Source: Thermoplasmata archaeon (lineage in GTDB: Archaea; Thermoplasmatota; E2; UBA202; JdFR-43). From it: a DNA stretch of 39,143 nt. Positions 22,630 through 30,153 of this stretch are shown here, in pieces (within the stretch, counting starts at the first letter, position 1; the number at the start of each line of letters is the position of its first letter). The stretch lies in NCBI GenBank assembly GCA_021162065.1, contig JAGGZK010000045.1:1-39143 (forward strand), written 5' to 3'. The position numbers were made by a program, and so were the translations under genes. The notes under the pieces were generated by a model, which worked only from the letters and a program-made list of their open reading frames with translations, made no database searches and was not told where the DNA came from.

Positions 22630-23412
22630 ATGCACATAAGGGCTGGCGGGATTGATGAAGACAAGTACAGCCGCCTCAAACTTTTTGAGTGGTATGATGT
22701 GGAGAGAGTGAAAAGGCAGAAAGTGATGGTGGTGGGAGCAGGAGCATTGGGCAACGAGGTGTGCAAAAATCTTGTTTTATCGGGCTATCGACGCCTCACC
22801 ATCGTGGACATGGATAGAATAGTGAAGTCGAACCTCAACAGATGTGTGTTTTTCAGCGATGAGGACGCCGAAAGGCAGAGGTATAAGGCGGAGGTGATTG
22901 CAGAGAAAATAAAGGAAATGGAGAAGGAAGTGGAGGTGGAGTATTATACCAAAAGGATAGAGGAATTTCCCGAAGATTTTATCAGAAAACATGACCTCGT
23001 TATGGGATGCGTTGACAACGTGGCGGCCCGTCTCCACATAAATGCATCATGCTATGCCCTAAGAATCCCCTACATAGATGGGGCCACCCACGGGCAGGTG
23101 GGCAAGGTACAGGTTGTTATGCCGCCAGAGACAAGTTGCCTTGAATGTGGAATGAATGCCACGCATGCAAAGATAATGCAGAAGAGATTCAGCTGCACTG
23201 GCAAGGATATACATTACTTCGAGCCGAAGATTGCCGCGGATATCAACACAACGAGCATCATAGCAGCCATACAGGTTCAGGAAGCATTGAAAATAACCCA
23301 TGAAAGGGACAACTACATAAGAAATGTTTTTTATTTCGATGGCAGCAGAAACTTCTTCTCCACTCTTGATTTACCTATAAATCCCCGATGCCCTAATCAT
23401 GCCTCATTATGA
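22630..23412 (+). CDS. E1-like (ThiF/MoeB/UBA family) adenylyltransferase
   Basis: A 260-residue protein that would adenylate the C-terminal glycine of a ubiquitin-like sulfur carrier or modifier (SAMP, ThiS or MoaD type). Visible parts: GAGALG (36-41), the acidic pair D60-x-D62, SNLNR (67-71), and GCVDN (126-130). Cys170-x2-Cys173 gives half of a zinc site, and the other half is reduced to CPNH (254-257) at the very C-terminus. The FSCTGKDI loop (187-194) offers a candidate catalytic Cys189, and the INTTSIIAAIQVQEALKI helix resembles eukaryotic E1 proteins of the UBA3 kind. The ubiquitin-like partner is not in the window. It overlaps the convergent GNAT gene by 20 bp. Confidence 0.9.
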   Translation: MHIRAGGIDEDKYSRLKLFEWYDVERVKRQKVMVVGAGALGNEVCKNLVLSGYRRLTIVDMDRIVKSNLNRCVFFSDEDAERQRYKAEVIAEKIKEMEKEVEVEYYTKRIEEFPEDFIRKHDLVMGCVDNVAARLHINASCYALRIPYIDGATHGQVGKVQVVMPPETSCLECGMNATHAKIMQKRFSCTGKDIHYFEPKIAADINTTSIIAAIQVQEALKITHERDNYIRNVFYFDGSRNFFSTLDLPINPRCPNHASL

Positions 23413-23905
23413 TGAATATGCCGTGCCTCCCCACCTCCCGAAATCCGTTTTTTATGTAAAAATCATATGCATCTATAATATCGGACGTGGAAACGTGGGC
23501 ATGCATTTTTCGCCTCCTTATTTCATCAAGAAGAAAGGCAAGGATTTTTTTGCCATATCCCCTCCCCCACAGGGATGGGGAAACCATAAAGAATTCGATG
23601 AACGCATTTCCTTTCCTCCTGAATGATTCGGGAATCCATTCCATATCCTTTCCTTCAAAATCATAAACCAGGGCAGCGGTCGCCTCTATGGATTGCTTCC
23701 CCCATACATACATTTCATCAAATTCCTTATCCATTCTTCTGCGGAGAAACGGCTCATAAACGGATTTGAAGGCGGGAAAATCCTCTGGAGATGGCTTCTC
23801 ATCCACCCACTCCAGCAGAGGATATTTGCCATCCGTTGCCCGGTAGATGGAGTGAACGAATTCCAGCAATTCCCCCACACTATAACTTTCCCTTCTCTGG
23901 AGCAT
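23393..23905 (-). CDS. GNAT-family N-acetyltransferase
   Basis: About 170 residues with the GNAT acetyl-CoA-binding region near FFMVSPSLWGRGYGKKILAFLLDEI (R/Q-x-x-G-x-G/A as GRGYGK), followed by a DAYDFYIKNGF motif and the final strand HGIFIIMRHD. The frame extends up to an ATG at 23944, but I prefer the ATG at 23905 (MLQRRESYSVGELLEF), which reduces overlap with the phosphorylase gene to 26 nt. It is the last gene of the RAM/EamA/phosphorylase operon. The substrate is unknown. Confidence 0.82.
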   Translation of the reverse strand: MLQRRESYSVGELLEFVHSIYRATDGKYPLLEWVDEKPSPEDFPAFKSVYEPFLRRRMDKEFDEMYVWGKQSIEATAALVYDFEGKDMEWIPESFRRKGNAFIEFFMVSPSLWGRGYGKKILAFLLDEIRRRKMHAHVSTSDIIDAYDFYIKNGFREVGRHGIFIIMRHD

Positions 23906-24614
23906 ATCTGCACCTGCAACCCCTATGCTCTGGTATTCTCTCAACGCATCTGTCCACTATGGAGATTAAGTCCTCCTTCCTGGTGGCGTGCACCCTCTTT
24001 ATCTCCTCTATGTCGAGACTTTCCTGCATTCCCGCAGCATGATTGGAGACGATGCATATGGAGGCATAGCATATCCCCTTTTCTCTCGCAAGAATCACTT
24101 CAGGCGACAAAGTCATGCCCACCACATGGCCAAAGTTTCTCATCATCTCTATCTCCGCCTTTGTTTCCAGTCGCGGGCCGTTGGTCACAACATACACGCC
24201 CTCCTTAGCATCCTTTGCCTCCTCCAGAAGTGTTTTTCTCACCACCGGGCAGAAGGGCTGGCTCATATCTATGTGGATGGCCTGGTCATCAAAAAAGGTG
24301 CTTTTTCTCCCGCTCAGGTCTATGAAATCATCCGGAATGAAGATGGAGCCAACGTTTATATCTTTCCTCATGGAGCCAACGGTGTTTATGCCTATGATTG
24401 CCTCCACACCCATCAAATACATGGCCTCCACGTTCGCATGGTAATTCACCATATGAGCGGGGATATGCTTCCTTCCATGACGGGGTATGAAAAATACGTC
24501 TCTCCCTCCCCTCACGAAATGGAATGCCGCCACCTTTCCATAACGGGTTTCCACCTCTATCTCATCGCCCTCCGCCTCGTAGAAACCCGTGCCCCCTATT
24601 ATGCCTATCTTCAT
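23880..24614 (-). CDS. MTAP/PNP-family nucleoside phosphorylase, possibly 6-oxopurine specific
   Basis: A 244-residue phosphorylase starting at the ATG at 24614 (MKIGIIGGTG); a longer frame to 24647 exists but overlaps the upstream gene more. The family core is clear: IGGTGFY, a PRHGRKHIPAH phosphate/ribose motif, NTVGSM, NGPRLETKAEIEMMR and VGMTLSPEVILA. The base-recognition segment reads SNHAAGM rather than the D-Y-D-C-W type of adenine-specific MTA phosphorylases, and an Asn here is the mark of 6-oxopurine (inosine/guanosine/methylthioinosine) enzymes. It therefore may act on methylthioinosine or guanosine. The name S-methylthioadenosine phosphorylase, often given to such genes, is less secure. 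Confidence 0.85.
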   Translation of the reverse strand: MKIGIIGGTGFYEAEGDEIEVETRYGKVAAFHFVRGGRDVFFIPRHGRKHIPAHMVNYHANVEAMYLMGVEAIIGINTVGSMRKDINVGSIFIPDDFIDLSGRKSTFFDDQAIHIDMSQPFCPVVRKTLLEEAKDAKEGVYVVTNGPRLETKAEIEMMRNFGHVVGMTLSPEVILAREKGICYASICIVSNHAAGMQESLDIEEIKRVHATRKEDLISIVDRCVERIPEHRGCRCRYAPEKGKL

Positions 24615-25837
24615 ATTTCCTCCCACTCCTTCAATATGGAATGCCATTCAAACTTTTCTATGCCGTTTATCTCCTCCAGCTCCCTTATGATTCTCTCGTA
24701 CCCCTTACCCAGGGTTCTCATTCTCACCTTTGAAATTATATCATACCTGCCCGCCACCGCCGCCACCGCCGTGACCCCCTTTATGGCCCATATGTCATTT
24801 ATGAGGTCGGTGCTCGGGTGGCCGGTCTTGGCCTTTATGAATATGTAGGCCCTCACCTCCGTAAGGGCAAAGGATATGACCCCCATGATGACAAGAATTA
24901 TGCCCATGACCTTTATCACCAGCTGGGGAATGCTTTCGTAGAAGGAGAGGGGGATATAGCTGGCAAGCAGGAAGGAGAGGGGGATGGAGAAGATTATGGT
25001 GGATGACTTCACCGCCTGCGTGACGCTGGCCTTCCCCAGCCCCAGGGCGCGGATGTAAAAGATGTAGGAAAAGAAGGTTGTTCCCATGGAGAGGAACATG
25101 ATGGGCCAGTATTTCAGCGCATCTATGGCGGCGAAGAAGTGCTTTGTGTCGATGAAATAAACCAGAATGGCGGTGAATATGGTGGTGAAGAAAAGGTTCC
25201 AGAATCTTATGTTTATGGCGTCATTATGCCTTCCATTTATCCTCAGGAGTTTGAGTTTTCTCTGGTAAATGGAAAAAACCACCCATGCGGGATTGAGGAC
25301 CAGGAAAACTATTAGCAGCCCTTTCAAATTTAACTCGCCGGTGAAGGAAAAGGACGCCATTATGGCTCCGAAGGTGACTATTATGGAGGACTCCACCTCG
25401 GCCATGGAGGGGGCGTTCTTCTCCGCAATTGACTCCGTTATAAGCAGATAGAGAATCACCACCTCGAAGAATGAGAGGATGGTGGACGGGTCCTGATATA
25501 TGGATATTATGAAGAAGTAACCCACGGTGGCTACGGCGTTTCCCATGCCTGCCATAATCTGATATGGAACCTCCTCCTTCCTGAGCAATCTGAGACCGGG
25601 AAAGGACGGATCTATTCTCGCACCCAGAGGTTTGCCCCCGATGGGTATGGAAAGGATGACAGAGAGGATAAAGGTGATGACTATGCCCGCTATGAATATC
25701 ACCAGGCATAAACTCCAGGGATTTATGTTGTATTCCAGAGAGATGTAGGTATCTATTACAGTAACCACTGCCCCTATCACAGATGATGTTATGGCAAGAA
25801 GGTAGAACAGGTTTTTCTTTCTTACCCTTATCCTCAT
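24611..25837 (-). CDS. EamA-like transporter fused to a C-terminal Lrp/AsnC-type RAM domain
   Basis: A 408-residue protein. Residues 1 to about 325 have ten hydrophobic helices arranged as two repeats, as in the drug/metabolite transporter (EamA) superfamily. Residues about 328-405 (AYIFIKAKTGHPSTDLINDIWAIKGVTAVAAVAGRYDIISKVRM...) form a complete RAM domain, the amino-acid-binding alpha/beta module of Lrp/AsnC regulators, with the usual AVAGRYD-I motif. Such a fusion suggests transport gated by a small ligand. It overlaps the start of the phosphorylase gene and is preceded, with a 4-nt overlap, by a stand-alone RAM gene, which fits heteromeric RAM assembly. The transported compound is unknown. 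Confidence 0.82.
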   Translation of the reverse strand: MRIRVRKKNLFYLLAITSSVIGAVVTVIDTYISLEYNINPWSLCLVIFIAGIVITFILSVILSIPIGGKPLGARIDPSFPGLRLLRKEEVPYQIMAGMGNAVATVGYFFIISIYQDPSTILSFFEVVILYLLITESIAEKNAPSMAEVESSIIVTFGAIMASFSFTGELNLKGLLIVFLVLNPAWVVFSIYQRKLKLLRINGRHNDAINIRFWNLFFTTIFTAILVYFIDTKHFFAAIDALKYWPIMFLSMGTTFFSYIFYIRALGLGKASVTQAVKSSTIIFSIPLSFLLASYIPLSFYESIPQLVIKVMGIILVIMGVISFALTEVRAYIFIKAKTGHPSTDLINDIWAIKGVTAVAAVAGRYDIISKVRMRTLGKGYERIIRELEEINGIEKFEWHSILKEWEEI

Positions 25838-26073
25838 TCTCTTATCTCTTTCTCTATCACCTGAGTGTTGGTTCTCTTAACCCCCTTTATGGAATGAATC
25901 TTATTGGTGATTTCCATCAAATCCTCCAGTTCCTCCACCTCCACCTTCACTATTATGTCGTAATCCCCAGCCACCACCGCGATGCTCTCCAGATTTTCTA
26001 TCTTCCTCATCTCCTCAAGCACCGTCTTGAGATTGCCGACATAGGTGAGCACAAGAATGTACGCCTTTATCAT
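25834..26073 (-). CDS. Stand-alone RAM (Lrp/AsnC ligand-binding) domain protein
   Basis: A 79-residue protein from the ATG at 26073 (MIKAYILVLTYVG). An ATG at 26088 is in frame, but the TATA box is centred 26 nt before 26073. It consists only of the RAM fold: YILVLTYVGNLKTVLEEMRKIENLESIAVVAGDYDIIVKVEV, and has no DNA-binding helix-turn-helix. RAM domains form dimers and octamers that bind amino acids between subunits. The fused RAM domain of the next gene has the same motif (AVAGRYDI), so the two could assemble together. It is first in a four-gene operon. Confidence 0.85.
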   Translation of the reverse strand: MIKAYILVLTYVGNLKTVLEEMRKIENLESIAVVAGDYDIIVKVEVEELEDLMEITNKIHSIKGVKRTNTQVIEKEIRE

Positions 26074-26094
26074 GTTTATGAAATCCATAGCAAA

Positions 26095-26105
26095 TTATAA
26101 ATTTT
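26095..26105. promoter_or_regulatory. Shared TATA element for the divergent RAM and pit operons
   Basis: A single A/T block, TTATAAATTTT, is centred about 26 nt from both the minus-strand ATG at 26073 and the plus-strand ATG at 26124. Both genes fit leaderless transcription from it, so one element may serve both directions, with polymerase choice at one promoter excluding the other. Confidence 0.5.
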
Positions 26106-26123
26106 TACAAACATTTCCCTCCA

Positions 26124-27323
26124 ATGATTGTCATACTTGCCCTTCTCGCCATATTCGCAGGACTATATATGGCCTGGAACATAGGAGCAAACGATGTTGC
26201 CAACTCCATGTCCACCGCCGTCGGCTCCAACGCAATAACACTTCGCCAGGCGTTAATCATCGCATCCATCCTCAATTTTCTTGGAGCGGTTCTTGTGGGA
26301 AAGCATGTTACAGATACAATACAGAACAAGATTGTGGATGTTGCCCTCATCGCCGACCATGAACTCATGCTGGGTTTCATGGCCGCCCTGCTATCCGCAG
26401 GAATATTCGTCACCCTCTCCACCTGGAAGGAGTTGCCCGTCTCCACCACCCATGCAGTCATAGGAGGGATTATAGGTTTTGGATTGATAGAGGGGGGAAT
26501 GAACATGGTGAAATGGGGGACTGTGGAAAACATAGCAGCATCCTGGGTAATCTCCCCCATTGCCGGAGGCGTGCTGGCTTTCATAATGTTTAAAGTAATA
26601 GCAGCCACCATATTCTCCAGCAAGGAGCCGGGGAGGATGGCAAAGAATACCGGACCCATATTCATTACCCTCACTCTCTTCATCATAATGCTCTCCGTTT
26701 TCATGAAAACAAAACTCGGGGCAATGATGGGGGACTTCACCGTAATGGAATTTGTCGCCATATCATTGGGAATAGCCTCCCTTGGGGGAATCATCGGCTT
26801 CTTTCTCCTGAAAAGGGTGAAGGGGAAGGGCTATGACCTGGTTGAAAACCTCTTTCGCCGCCTCCAGGTGATGACCTCCTGCTACATCGCCTTCTCCCAC
26901 GGAGCGAACGATGTGGCCAACGCCGTCGCCCCCGTGGCGATGGTGCTGATGCTGGCGTGGAAGCAGATAGATGCCATCTATCTGCTAGCCATCGGAGGAT
27001 TGGGAATAGCGGTGGGCATATTAACCTGGGGATACAAGGTTATAAAGACGGTGGGAGGGAAGATAACGGCTTTAACAAACACCAGGGGCTTCTCCATCGA
27101 TTTCAGTGCTGCCACCGTTGTTCTGGTTGCCTCCAAACTCGGTTTACCCATATCCACCACTCATACGGTGGTTGGGGCAGTAATAGGGGTGGGACTGGCC
27201 AGGGGACTGGATGCCGTGGATTTGTCGGTAATAAAAAAGATAGTTTACTCCTGGCTTCTAACACTGCCGGCGAGCGCGGCATTATCGATATTGATTTATA
27301 GGGGGTTGATAATATTATTCTAA
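26124..27323 (+). CDS. pit: Inorganic phosphate transporter, Pit family
   Basis: A 399-residue membrane protein with two inverted repeats, each carrying the PHO-4/Pit signature: GANDVANSMSTAVGS from residue 21 and GANDVANAVAPVAM from residue 260. About 10-11 helices are visible. It imports phosphate using a cation gradient. The stop codon overlaps the ATG of the DUF47 gene by 1 base, as in many pit operons where the DUF47 protein tunes transport. Confidence 0.94.
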   Translation: MIVILALLAIFAGLYMAWNIGANDVANSMSTAVGSNAITLRQALIIASILNFLGAVLVGKHVTDTIQNKIVDVALIADHELMLGFMAALLSAGIFVTLSTWKELPVSTTHAVIGGIIGFGLIEGGMNMVKWGTVENIAASWVISPIAGGVLAFIMFKVIAATIFSSKEPGRMAKNTGPIFITLTLFIIMLSVFMKTKLGAMMGDFTVMEFVAISLGIASLGGIIGFFLLKRVKGKGYDLVENLFRRLQVMTSCYIAFSHGANDVANAVAPVAMVLMLAWKQIDAIYLLAIGGLGIAVGILTWGYKVIKTVGGKITALTNTRGFSIDFSAATVVLVASKLGLPISTTHTVVGAVIGVGLARGLDAVDLSVIKKIVYSWLLTLPASAALSILIYRGLIILF

Positions 27324-28006
27324 TGCCTTTCAGAGCGCCTGTTTCCGACACGTACCGCAAAAAGTCGCCCTTCGAGGGACTTCTGGAACACATAGCGAAG
27401 GTTAGAGAATGCGTTCATATACTGAGGGATGGGATTATAAAATACATAGATGAAAACTTCGAGAACTTTCATGAGATTGCCGAGAAGGTGTCGGAACTGG
27501 AGCATGAGGCAGATCTGATAAAGGGGAACATAAGGGCACACCTTCCCCGCTCCGTTTTGATGCCGGTCGATAAAAGATATTTCCTCTGGCTCCTGAGGGA
27601 GCAGGACGCCATACTTGACCATGCGGAAAACCTCGCCCAGCTGCTGGATTTGAGGCACACCATCATCCCCAAGGAGATGAAGGATGATTTCAAGGATCAT
27701 ATGAATCTTGTGGCTGCCACCGTGGAGGAAATGGAAAAGGCGGTGGAGAATGTGAAGGATTTGCTCATGACAAGTTTTTCCGGAAGGGAAAGGGATGAAA
27801 CGAAGGAATATATCCATAATGTGCATCAAAAGGAATGGGAGGCGGACCAGAAAAGATATGCCATCACCGCCAAGATTTATGAGATGGAGGACAAGCTGGA
27901 TGCCATGGACGAATATCATCTCCTGAAAATAGTGGACTGGATTGATGACATAGCAGACCATGCGGAAAATGCCGCCGACTGGCTCCGCGCCATGATTGCA
28001 AAATGA
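27323..28006 (+). CDS. DUF47/PhoU-like Pit accessory protein
   Basis: A 227-residue, all-helical, highly charged protein of the DUF47 family, related to PhoU. It shows the start KKSPFEGLLEHIAKVREC and repeated E-x-x-A-D helices (ELEHEADLIKGNI, IDDIADHAENAADWLRAM) that resemble PhoU metal-binding motifs. It lies directly behind pit and overlaps the RaSEA start by 4 nt. It probably controls the phosphate transporter. Confidence 0.9.
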   Translation: MPFRAPVSDTYRKKSPFEGLLEHIAKVRECVHILRDGIIKYIDENFENFHEIAEKVSELEHEADLIKGNIRAHLPRSVLMPVDKRYFLWLLREQDAILDHAENLAQLLDLRHTIIPKEMKDDFKDHMNLVAATVEEMEKAVENVKDLLMTSFSGRERDETKEYIHNVHQKEWEADQKRYAITAKIYEMEDKLDAMDEYHLLKIVDWIDDIADHAENAADWLRAMIAK

Positions 28007-28977
28007 AGGAACTTCAGGATTTTGTGAGGTTAAACAGGGGAGAGATTATAAAAAAGGTGAAGAAGCCCAGAATATGGAAGGAGAAGGATTTGCTGGATGG
28101 CAGAATTGTTGATTCCTTTGTTCTCATCCTCCGCACCTCCGGATGCAGATGGGCTCATCACTCTGGCTGTACCATGTGCGGCTATTTCAAGGAGACATAC
28201 AACGCGGGGGAGAGGGAGATAATGAGGCAGGTGGAGGAGGCAATGGAAAAATATGAGGGGGAGGAACTGGTCAAAATCTTCACCTCTGGGAGTTTTCTGG
28301 ATGAGAGGGAGATTCCCATAAGAATTCAGAAGTACATACTGAGAAAATTTGAGGCGGCGGAGAAGATAATAATAGAGAGCAGGCCCGAGTTCATAAAAAA
28401 CCTTTCCCTGCTGGAGGATGAAAGACTGGAGGTGGCCATGGGGTTAGAGTCGGCCAACAACAAGGTTTTAGAGTACTCCATAAACAAGGGTTTCACCTTC
28501 GAGCAGTGGATGAAGGGGGCGGAGGAGGTGAAGGAGAGGGGCTTGAGTCTGAAGGTGTACATTTTGATAAAGCCCCCCTTCATGACAGAGAAGGATGCCA
28601 TAAGGGATACGGTGGAGAGTGTGGAAAAAATAAAGGATGTTGCCGACACCATCTCATTCAACCCCGTGGCAATCCATGGAAAGACGATGGTAGAATACCT
28701 CTGGAGAAGAAATCTTTACAGGCCTCCATGGCTCTGGAGTGTGGTGGATGTTATCAAACAGGCGGGGAAAATCTTCAGGGGCGTTGTGAAATGCGATGTG
28801 GTGGCGGGAGGAAAGGCAAGGGGGGCGCACAACTGCGGCCAGTGCGACAGAGAGTTCCTCACTGCCATAAGAGAGTTTTCCCTGAGCCAGGATTACGGAT
28901 TATTCAAAAAACTGGACTGTTCCTGTAGGGAGGAATGGATGGATGTGCTGGAGATGGAGGAGTTTCTCCGCGGCTAG
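28003..28977 (+). CDS. Archaeosine biosynthesis radical-SAM enzyme (RaSEA)
   Basis: A 324-residue radical-SAM protein. The cluster cysteines are Cys48, Cys56 and Cys59 in SGCRWAHHSGCTMCGYF, an atypical C-x7-C-x2-C spacing that marks this family. Other landmarks are FTSGSFLDE, IIIESRPEFI and GLESANNKVLEYSINKGFT, and a C-terminal NCGQCD with SCREEW that may bind metal. In known systems it works with ArcS to turn preQ0-derived lysine-adducted tRNA into archaeosine at position 15 of tRNA. ArcS is not in the window. It is the third gene of the pit operon by overlap, although the pathway is unrelated. Confidence 0.88.
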   Translation: MKELQDFVRLNRGEIIKKVKKPRIWKEKDLLDGRIVDSFVLILRTSGCRWAHHSGCTMCGYFKETYNAGEREIMRQVEEAMEKYEGEELVKIFTSGSFLDEREIPIRIQKYILRKFEAAEKIIIESRPEFIKNLSLLEDERLEVAMGLESANNKVLEYSINKGFTFEQWMKGAEEVKERGLSLKVYILIKPPFMTEKDAIRDTVESVEKIKDVADTISFNPVAIHGKTMVEYLWRRNLYRPPWLWSVVDVIKQAGKIFRGVVKCDVVAGGKARGAHNCGQCDREFLTAIREFSLSQDYGLFKKLDCSCREEWMDVLEMEEFLRG

Positions 28978-29312
28978 AAAGTTCTGAGTTTCCTTCTGTC
29001 TATTTTCACGCCCGTGGGGGTGATTATGAAGTGATGCCTGTCAAGGCCGGCGATATCTCCATTTATGTCTCTGGCTATTTTTTTCAACTCATTGGTCGCC
29101 CTCTCCAATTCTATGTCATCCACCGATATGGGGGAAACATCGAGAATGAGTATGTTACCCTCATAAACATACTTTGCAAACTCTTTCAAATCATCGTATC
29201 TCTGGAGTTCCGCCACTTTCAGGTACATGTTCGCCTCTGGTAGACCCTCCACTTCCACATCCTCAAGGTCAATATACTCCTCACTCTTCTTTCCGAATAT
29301 CATCTTAATCAT
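28974..29312 (-). CDS. sepF: Archaeal SepF-like cell division protein
   Basis: A 112-residue protein with the SepF/DUF552 fold. A short amphipathic N-terminus (MIKMIFGKKSEEYIDLED) could attach to the membrane, then comes the core VAELQRYDDLKEFAKYVYEGNILILDVSPI and DINGDIAGLDRHHFIITPTGVKI. In archaea SepF anchors FtsZ at the division site. A TATA element near 29336 fits a leaderless ATG at 29312; the ATG at 29303 is an alternative. Its stop overlaps the RaSEA stop by 4 bp. FtsZ is not in view. Confidence 0.88.
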   Translation of the reverse strand: MIKMIFGKKSEEYIDLEDVEVEGLPEANMYLKVAELQRYDDLKEFAKYVYEGNILILDVSPISVDDIELERATNELKKIARDINGDIAGLDRHHFIITPTGVKIDRRKLRTF

Positions 29313-29329
29313 TTTAGAAATGCTTTTGG

Positions 29330-29342
29330 TTTATAAAAACTT
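29330..29342 (-). promoter_or_regulatory. TATA box of sepF
   Basis: On the minus strand GTTTTTATAAACC is centred about 25 nt before the ATG at 29312. Confidence 0.5.
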
Positions 29343-29343
29343 T

Positions 29344-29508
29344 TCAAAATTTGTAAAAGGAGATGAATATAAATAATGCCATAACGAACCACGTCAACGG
29401 CAACACATAGATCCACATGTTGTATATCTTTGCCATTGCTCCTCCCAGCATTATCAGCAACGGGAGCAGGAAGCCCACCACGGCATATATCACGCTTTCC
29501 ACCTTCAT
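29344..29508 (-). CDS. Small membrane protein (54 aa)
   Basis: A 54-residue protein from the ATG at 29508 with two hydrophobic helices (about residues 5-22 and 30-50). The frame continues upstream to 29730, but that part is antisense to mobB. A TATA element (ATTTTTATTTTAG on the minus strand, centred near 29534) lies 26 nt before this ATG, which supports the short form. I do not recognise a family. It is divergent from mobB. Confidence 0.6.
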   Translation of the reverse strand: MKVESVIYAVVGFLLPLLIMLGGAMAKIYNMWIYVLPLTWFVMALFIFISFYKF

Positions 29509-29562
29509 TGAAGGTGTATGTGCTTCTAAAATAAAAATGTTGGGGAAAATTCGCATCAAAAA

Positions 29563-29571
29563 GAATTTATC
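29563..29571 (+). promoter_or_regulatory. TATA box of mobB
   Basis: The GAATTTATC-type element is centred about 24 nt before the ATG at 29591. It helps to choose that start over the long upstream frame. Confidence 0.45.
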
Positions 29572-29590
29572 TCCCATCTCTTTTAAACCC

Positions 29591-30124
29591 ATGATAATCG
29601 CCATAAAAGGTAAAAAGAACTCCGGAAAAACGGCATTCATAGAAAAACTTCTGAAAAAACTTAATGGGTATAGAGTGGTTGTCATCAAAAGCAGCGGGCA
29701 TGAAAGAATAGACGACGAAAGCAAAGACACCTTCCGCTACAGGAAAGCAGGCAGCAGAGCGGCGCTGATTGCTGTAAAGGAAGAGAGCGTGCTTTTCATG
29801 GATTCTATGGGGCTGGAAGATGCCGTCTCCTTCGTGAGAAGAAAACTCGCCCCCGATTTCATAATAGTGGAAGGATATAAAAGCGTGGAGAATCTTAAAT
29901 GCAGAGTAGTGGATGTGGAGGAAAAACCGGATGTGGAGGCCATATATCAGGACATGATTAAAAGTTTGAAGCGCAGGAGAATGGAGATATTTGTGGACGG
30001 AAAAAGACTGCCCATGAATGAATTTGTGGAGGAGATGATGTACAATGTGGTAAAATCCATGCTCTCCACCCTGAAAAGAGGAGAGGGAAAGGAAGTGGAG
30101 ATTCTGCTGCATGAGAGGGCATAA
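29591..30124 (+). CDS. mobB: MobB-like GTP-binding protein of molybdopterin cofactor biosynthesis
   Basis: About 177 residues from the ATG at 29591. A frame running back to 29417 is open, but homology begins at MIIAIKGKKNSGKT, and a TATA element fits this start. The P-loop GKKNSGKT is at 7-14. IKSSGHERIDDESKDTFRYRKAGSRAALI and DFIIVEGYKSVE follow, both typical of MobB, the adapter that helps MobA attach GMP to molybdopterin. The C-terminal 60 residues are longer than in E. coli MobB and strongly charged. No other molybdenum genes are in the window. Confidence 0.88.
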   Translation: MIIAIKGKKNSGKTAFIEKLLKKLNGYRVVVIKSSGHERIDDESKDTFRYRKAGSRAALIAVKEESVLFMDSMGLEDAVSFVRRKLAPDFIIVEGYKSVENLKCRVVDVEEKPDVEAIYQDMIKSLKRRRMEIFVDGKRLPMNEFVEEMMYNVVKSMLSTLKRGEGKEVEILLHERA

Positions 30125-30134
30125 ATGATATATC
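30119..30134 (+). promoter_or_regulatory. TATA-like element of the tRNA thiolase gene
   Basis: GCATAAATGATATATC overlaps the mobB stop and is centred about 26 nt before the ATG at 30154. Confidence 0.45.
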
Positions 30135-30153
30135 CCATGCCATATTCTCTCCC

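Noticed and set aside
23988-24848. 286-codon plus-strand ORF opposite the phosphorylase gene
   Set aside because: It mirrors the minus-strand genes, is rich in His and Tyr as expected for an antisense shadow, and shows no domain.
29417-29590. Upstream extension of mobB
   Set aside because: It precedes the P-loop by 58 non-homologous residues and lies over a divergent small membrane gene and the mobB TATA element.
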